Virus record (IMG/VR): IMGVR_UViG_3300003937_000102
Coordinates: 1 to 30,215 of that record
DNA: 30,215 bases
Reading direction: 5' to 3' (one strand)
From: a virus
The notes below the pieces were generated by a model. The model was not told the DNA's origin. It worked only from the letters and a program-made list of their open reading frames with translations, and searched no databases. A program made the translations under genes and the position numbers. Positions 27,705-30,215 of the stretch are shown in pieces. Numbering within the stretch: the stretch's first letter is position 1; every line of letters starts with the position of its first letter.

Positions 27705-28547
27705 ATGATATTAATTGATTTTACACAAACTATTATCGCAGGCCTTATGGCCCAACTGAAAAGTAATGATAATGAAATAAACGAATCTATGCTTAGACAT
27801 ATGATACTCAATTCACTTAGAACTTATCAGAGAAGATATGGTCCTGATTATGGGCAGATAGTACTTTGTACAGATGCAGGTAATACATGGCGTAAAGATT
27901 ACTTCCCTTTATACAAGGCGAATCGTAAGAAGTCTCGTGAGGCAGATGATAGAGATTGGACATTAATCTTTGATACACTACAACAAGTCAAAGAAGAAAT
28001 TAGAGATAACTTTCCATACAAATATATGTATGTTGAGAAGTGTGAGGCAGACGATATCATCGCTGTCATTGTTAAGAAGTTTCACATGGATGAAAATATT
28101 ATGATTGTATCTGGTGATAAAGACTTCCAACAGTTGCACAAATATTGGGGTGTAAGACAATGGTCTCCTAATTTAAACAAAGAGATTGATTGTCAAGATG
28201 CAGATATGTTTTTAAAAGAACATATATTAAAGGGAGACAAGTCAGACGGCATACCAAATATATTATCTAACGATGATTGTTTAGATGCAGGCATTAGACA
28301 AACGCCTTTAAGAAAACCAATACTTGAGAAATACCTCAGGATTAGTATTGAAAATGATGATAAATACTACCGTAATTATTTAAGAAATCAAACATTAATT
28401 GATTTCGATATGATACCAGAAAAAATAGAAGATGCAATTCTTAGTGAATATTCTAAAGTAGAACCAGTCAAAGGCAAAGTCTTTGATTATTTACGAACAC
28501 AAAGATTGAATCAATTAATAGATAATATTGGAGATTTTTCGTTATGA
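27705..28547 (+). CDS. rnh: RNase H / 5'-3' exonuclease, T4 Rnh-like (FEN1 family)
   Basis: The 280-aa product (T4 Rnh is 305) has the FEN1-type acidic residues: D5 (MILIDF), D57 in IVLCTDAGNTWRKDYFPLYK, E114-A-D-D117 in KCEADDIIA, and SGDKDFQQL (136-144) followed by a helix-hairpin region with KGDKSDGIPN. The ...DAGNTWRKDYFPLYKANRK segment follows T4 Rnh closely. It removes RNA primers and a little DNA from lagging-strand fragments. Transcription from the adjacent promoter would give a leaderless or near-leaderless mRNA. It overlaps the next gene by 4 bases. Confidence 0.93.
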   Translation: MILIDFTQTIIAGLMAQLKSNDNEINESMLRHMILNSLRTYQRRYGPDYGQIVLCTDAGNTWRKDYFPLYKANRKKSREADDRDWTLIFDTLQQVKEEIRDNFPYKYMYVEKCEADDIIAVIVKKFHMDENIMIVSGDKDFQQLHKYWGVRQWSPNLNKEIDCQDADMFLKEHILKGDKSDGIPNILSNDDCLDAGIRQTPLRKPILEKYLRISIENDDKYYRNYLRNQTLIDFDMIPEKIEDAILSEYSKVEPVKGKVFDYLRTQRLNQLIDNIGDFSL

Positions 28548-29059
28548 CCGAGAAGAAAAGAGGAAGAGGGAGACCTAAGGGTGCCCCAAACAAACCAAAG
28601 TTAGAACTTATTTCAAAAAGGGAAACTTTACAAAAGAATGCTGATGTATATGAAATACTATGTCAAGCAGAGTTAGTCGCAAAGGACAATGAAGACAATG
28701 CAATAAATGGTCTTCGAGTCTTTGGTGAAAACAATGGTGCAGTACAACCTGTATTACAGTGGGCATTTAATGACAACATTGTAAGTCAATTGCCAGAAGG
28801 CAAAACACCGTACAAACCAAACGATGCACCAGATAGTGATTTAACTGAAACATCATTAAGATTTGAGTTTAGAAAATTCAAATACTTTTGCACCAATGAA
28901 GTCAAAGGACTTAGAAGAGAGTCTATGTGGATTGAATTGATGGAAAGTATACCTCCCAAAGAGGCAGAACTAATGGAACTAGTCAAAGATAAGATTTGGC
29001 CGTTCAAAAACATAACAAAAGAAATTGCTGAAAAAGCATTTCCTAACGCTAATTTTTAA
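28544..29059 (+). CDS. Conserved T4-like phage protein (probable DUF6433 family)
   Basis: The 171-aa product starts with an AT-hook-like basic motif KKRGRGRPKGAPNKPK, then a central block LQWAFNDNIVSQLPEGKTPYKPNDAPDS and EVKGLRRESMWIELMESIPPKEAELM, ending KDKIWPFKNITKEIAEKAFPN. The PEGxxPYxPNxxP...RRExxxxxLxESIxPxEAELM pattern is the one I remember for DUF6433, present in most marine T4-like phages and in several groups next to replication or late-transcription genes. The GRPKG motif suggests DNA binding. Biochemical function not known to me. Confidence 0.82.
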   Translation: MTEKKRGRGRPKGAPNKPKLELISKRETLQKNADVYEILCQAELVAKDNEDNAINGLRVFGENNGAVQPVLQWAFNDNIVSQLPEGKTPYKPNDAPDSDLTETSLRFEFRKFKYFCTNEVKGLRRESMWIELMESIPPKEAELMELVKDKIWPFKNITKEIAEKAFPNANF

Positions 29060-29066
29060 ATAAATA
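29059..29066 (+). promoter_or_regulatory. Late-like promoter AATAAATA before the structural gene at 29169
   Basis: AATAAATA fits NATAAATA and overlaps the start of the upstream gene's final TAA (29057-29059). Unlike the other sites, the nearest ATG (29070) is only 3 nt away, and the large gene starts at 29169, giving a leader of about 95 nt with two inverted repeats. This resembles an ordinary late promoter with a structured leader. Confidence 0.5.
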
Positions 29067-29069
29067 TTA

Positions 29070-29129
29070 ATGTCCGCAGAGACTATACATAGAATTCTAG
29101 GGAAAGTTATAACACTTTCCGATGTATAA
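29070..29129 (+). CDS. Possible 19-codon leader peptide
   Basis: The frame MSAETIHRILGKVITLSDV begins just behind the late-like octamer and ends before the next hairpin. The inverted repeat 29101-29120 lies within it, so ribosome movement could affect folding of the leader. It may equally be chance, given its length and lack of a ribosome site. Confidence 0.3.
   Translation: MSAETIHRILGKVITLSDV
29101..29120 (+). repeat. Inverted repeat in the leader of the 29169 gene
   Basis: GGAAAGT (29101-29107) and ACTTTCC (29114-29120) form a perfect 7-bp stem around TATAAC. No T-run follows, so this is not a standard terminator. Confidence 0.75.
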
Positions 29130-29147
29130 ACTTTCTAGTCGAGTCGG

Positions 29148-29159
29148 ACTCCATGGAGT
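29148..29159. repeat. Perfect 12-bp palindrome ACTCCATGGAGT
   Basis: ACTCCATGGAGT lies 9 bp before the ATG at 29169, and its GGAG half can act as the Shine-Dalgarno sequence. The same ACTCCA/TGGAGT arms occur in hairpin 2 at 21714-21739. Position suggests operator-like or translational control. Confidence 0.65.
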
Positions 29160-29168
29160 TAAATTATA

Positions 29169-30215
29169 ATGGTAGAACAAACATTCGCACAACAACAGGT
29201 GACAGAGGAACTTACAGAGTCCGATAGAATTCGTAAAAGAATTACCGAATTCAAATCATCCCTTAACCCAAATGTCTTGGGTGTAATCTCATTAATGATT
29301 GACAATCAGTTAAAGTCTGGTATGCTTAAGCCTGCTGACTTAGATGCTATTGTTGTTCTTAGAGATGAAATCAACGCTGCTCAAATTGAGTACAATACAC
29401 AAATTCAAAATGCTCAGAAGAGATTAGCAGACTTGGCAGAAATGGACCAGGCAGAACAAATCGCAAAACAAGAAGCTGCTATTCAGGCAATCAAAAATGG
29501 TGAAACTGCTGAGAGACAAAGAAGAAAAGAAGCAGAACTAAAACTTGCAAATATGGAAGCAGTTCTATTGTCTCATGGCATTTCAATGGACTTAAATGCA
29601 GATGGTAAGATTGGTCTTCAATCAGGACAAACTGCAACACAACTTACTGCTGAAGAACAGGCACAAGTTGATGCAATGGTACAAGTAGAGAAAGACAACA
29701 TTGCTACTGCACCAGTTCAACCTTCAGAACCTAAAGAACCTTCTCGTGCATTTCAAATGGCAAGAATGGTAAATCCTGTAGTAGAAGAAACACCAATCTC
29801 AAACGATGGAGACTTCGTAGAGAAAGTAGAAGAAACTAAGAAGGCATTTAAAGACTTTGTTGCAGAAGAACCAACAACTGATTTCACGCCAAGTGGAACT
29901 ACAACAGAATCTTTCTTAGATGAAGTAGACAGAGTTAATGAAGTTGCAGAGGCAGACGAAGAAATCTCAGACGAAGACTATGCACCAGTAAGACAAGAAC
30001 TTGCTGATGGTGTTTACATCGAAGAGAGAGAAACACCAGAACCTGCACCATCACCGTCAGCACCAGTTATCAGTAATTCACAAAGACCAGATGAACCTAG
30101 TTTAGATATTGGTTATGAAGAACCTAAAGAAAGTATTCCTACTTACGACACCGAAGAAGATATGCTTGCAGCTGCTCAAGAAAAACTTGACAATGCGAAA
30201 GTCGAAGAAGAAGAA
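29169..30215 (+). CDS. Large acidic protein, virion-region type, 3' end outside the window
   Basis: The frame starts at ATG 29169 with GGAG 10 nt upstream and is open to the last base (349 codons seen). Residues 1-70 are helical (ESDRIRKRITEFKSSLNPNVLGVISLMIDNQLKSG). Residues 70-150 form a long coiled coil (IEYNTQIQNAQKRLADLAEMD...ERQRRKEAELKLANME). After residue 180 the chain is acidic and Pro/Glu/Thr-rich, with repeated AEEP/SEPKEP/ETPEPAPSPS stretches, probably disordered. The coiled coil plus acidic tail suits a scaffold, core or virion-associated protein. No specific family recognised. Confidence 0.75.
   Translation, partial: MVEQTFAQQQVTEELTESDRIRKRITEFKSSLNPNVLGVISLMIDNQLKSGMLKPADLDAIVVLRDEINAAQIEYNTQIQNAQKRLADLAEMDQAEQIAKQEAAIQAIKNGETAERQRRKEAELKLANMEAVLLSHGISMDLNADGKIGLQSGQTATQLTAEEQAQVDAMVQVEKDNIATAPVQPSEPKEPSRAFQMARMVNPVVEETPISNDGDFVEKVEETKKAFKDFVAEEPTTDFTPSGTTTESFLDEVDRVNEVAEADEEISDEDYAPVRQELADGVYIEERETPEPAPSPSAPVISNSQRPDEPSLDIGYEEPKESIPTYDTEEDMLAAAQEKLDNAKVEEEE

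Overview
The window is a 30-kb piece of a marine T4-like (Straboviridae/Kyanoviridae-type) phage genome, or of a close environmental relative. It is AT-rich and tightly packed: genes overlap by 1-50 bases, and most lie on the + strand. The T4-type core is represented by a gp61-like primase, class Ia ribonucleotide reductase (NrdA and NrdB), glutaredoxin, and the T4 RNase H/5' nuclease. Around these are genes typical of ocean phages: many 2-oxoglutarate/Fe(II) dioxygenases, a NodU-type carbamoyltransferase, an A-type Fe-S carrier, a cytochrome c and many small membrane proteins. No bacterial chromosomal gene, tRNA, integrase, IS element or CRISPR array was seen. The host is probably a Gram-negative marine bacterium, because there is a spanin pair, a periplasmic-type cytochrome c and an R2 subunit close to the E. 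coli type. The exact host is not readable from the sequence.

Layout. (1) 1-6725: virion or late-type genes, including a protein with a T4 internal-protein-like capsid-targeting leader, an Ig-like surface protein, a 601-aa protein ending in a PAP2 phosphatase domain, and a TM/coiled-coil membrane protein. (2) 6760-13828: replication and nucleotide supply: primase, nrdA, dioxygenase, nrdB, cytochrome c, glutaredoxin, metallopeptidase and a HAD deoxyribonucleotidase-like protein. (3) 13837-15047: small proteins and an overlapping i-spanin/o-spanin pair. (4) 15028-17990: four consecutive 2OG-Fe(II) dioxygenases, followed by two conserved unknowns and a strong terminator. (5) 19333-21392: three minus-strand genes (nuclease-like protein, dioxygenase, membrane protein). 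(6) 21393-24268: an early-type region with repeated sigma70-like promoters, hairpins, two candidate structured RNAs and a run of small, mostly membrane, proteins. (7) 24290-29059: a carbamoyltransferase encoded as two overlapping halves, an IscA-like protein, a PD-(D/E)XK resolvase-like nuclease, another dioxygenase, RNase H and a conserved phage protein. (8) 29059-30215: a structured leader and a large acidic protein that runs off the window.

The most interesting signal is regulatory. At many genes that lack a Shine-Dalgarno sequence, the initiator ATG sits where transcription should begin. One class has a T4-late-like octamer (NNTAAATA) followed by exactly 5 nt and ATG, often with the octamer overlapping the upstream stop codon. 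A second class has TTGACAAT, an 18-bp spacer, a -10 box, 6-7 nt and then ATG. This suggests leaderless phage mRNAs in two temporal classes. Two tandem copies of the second promoter type surround a pair of perfect hairpins at 21572-21790 and drive, respectively, a three-codon start-stop and a 43-aa Cys-rich membrane peptide. Two candidate noncoding RNAs follow (about 22152-22410 and 23733-23850).

All family calls come from reading motifs by eye; no database search was run.
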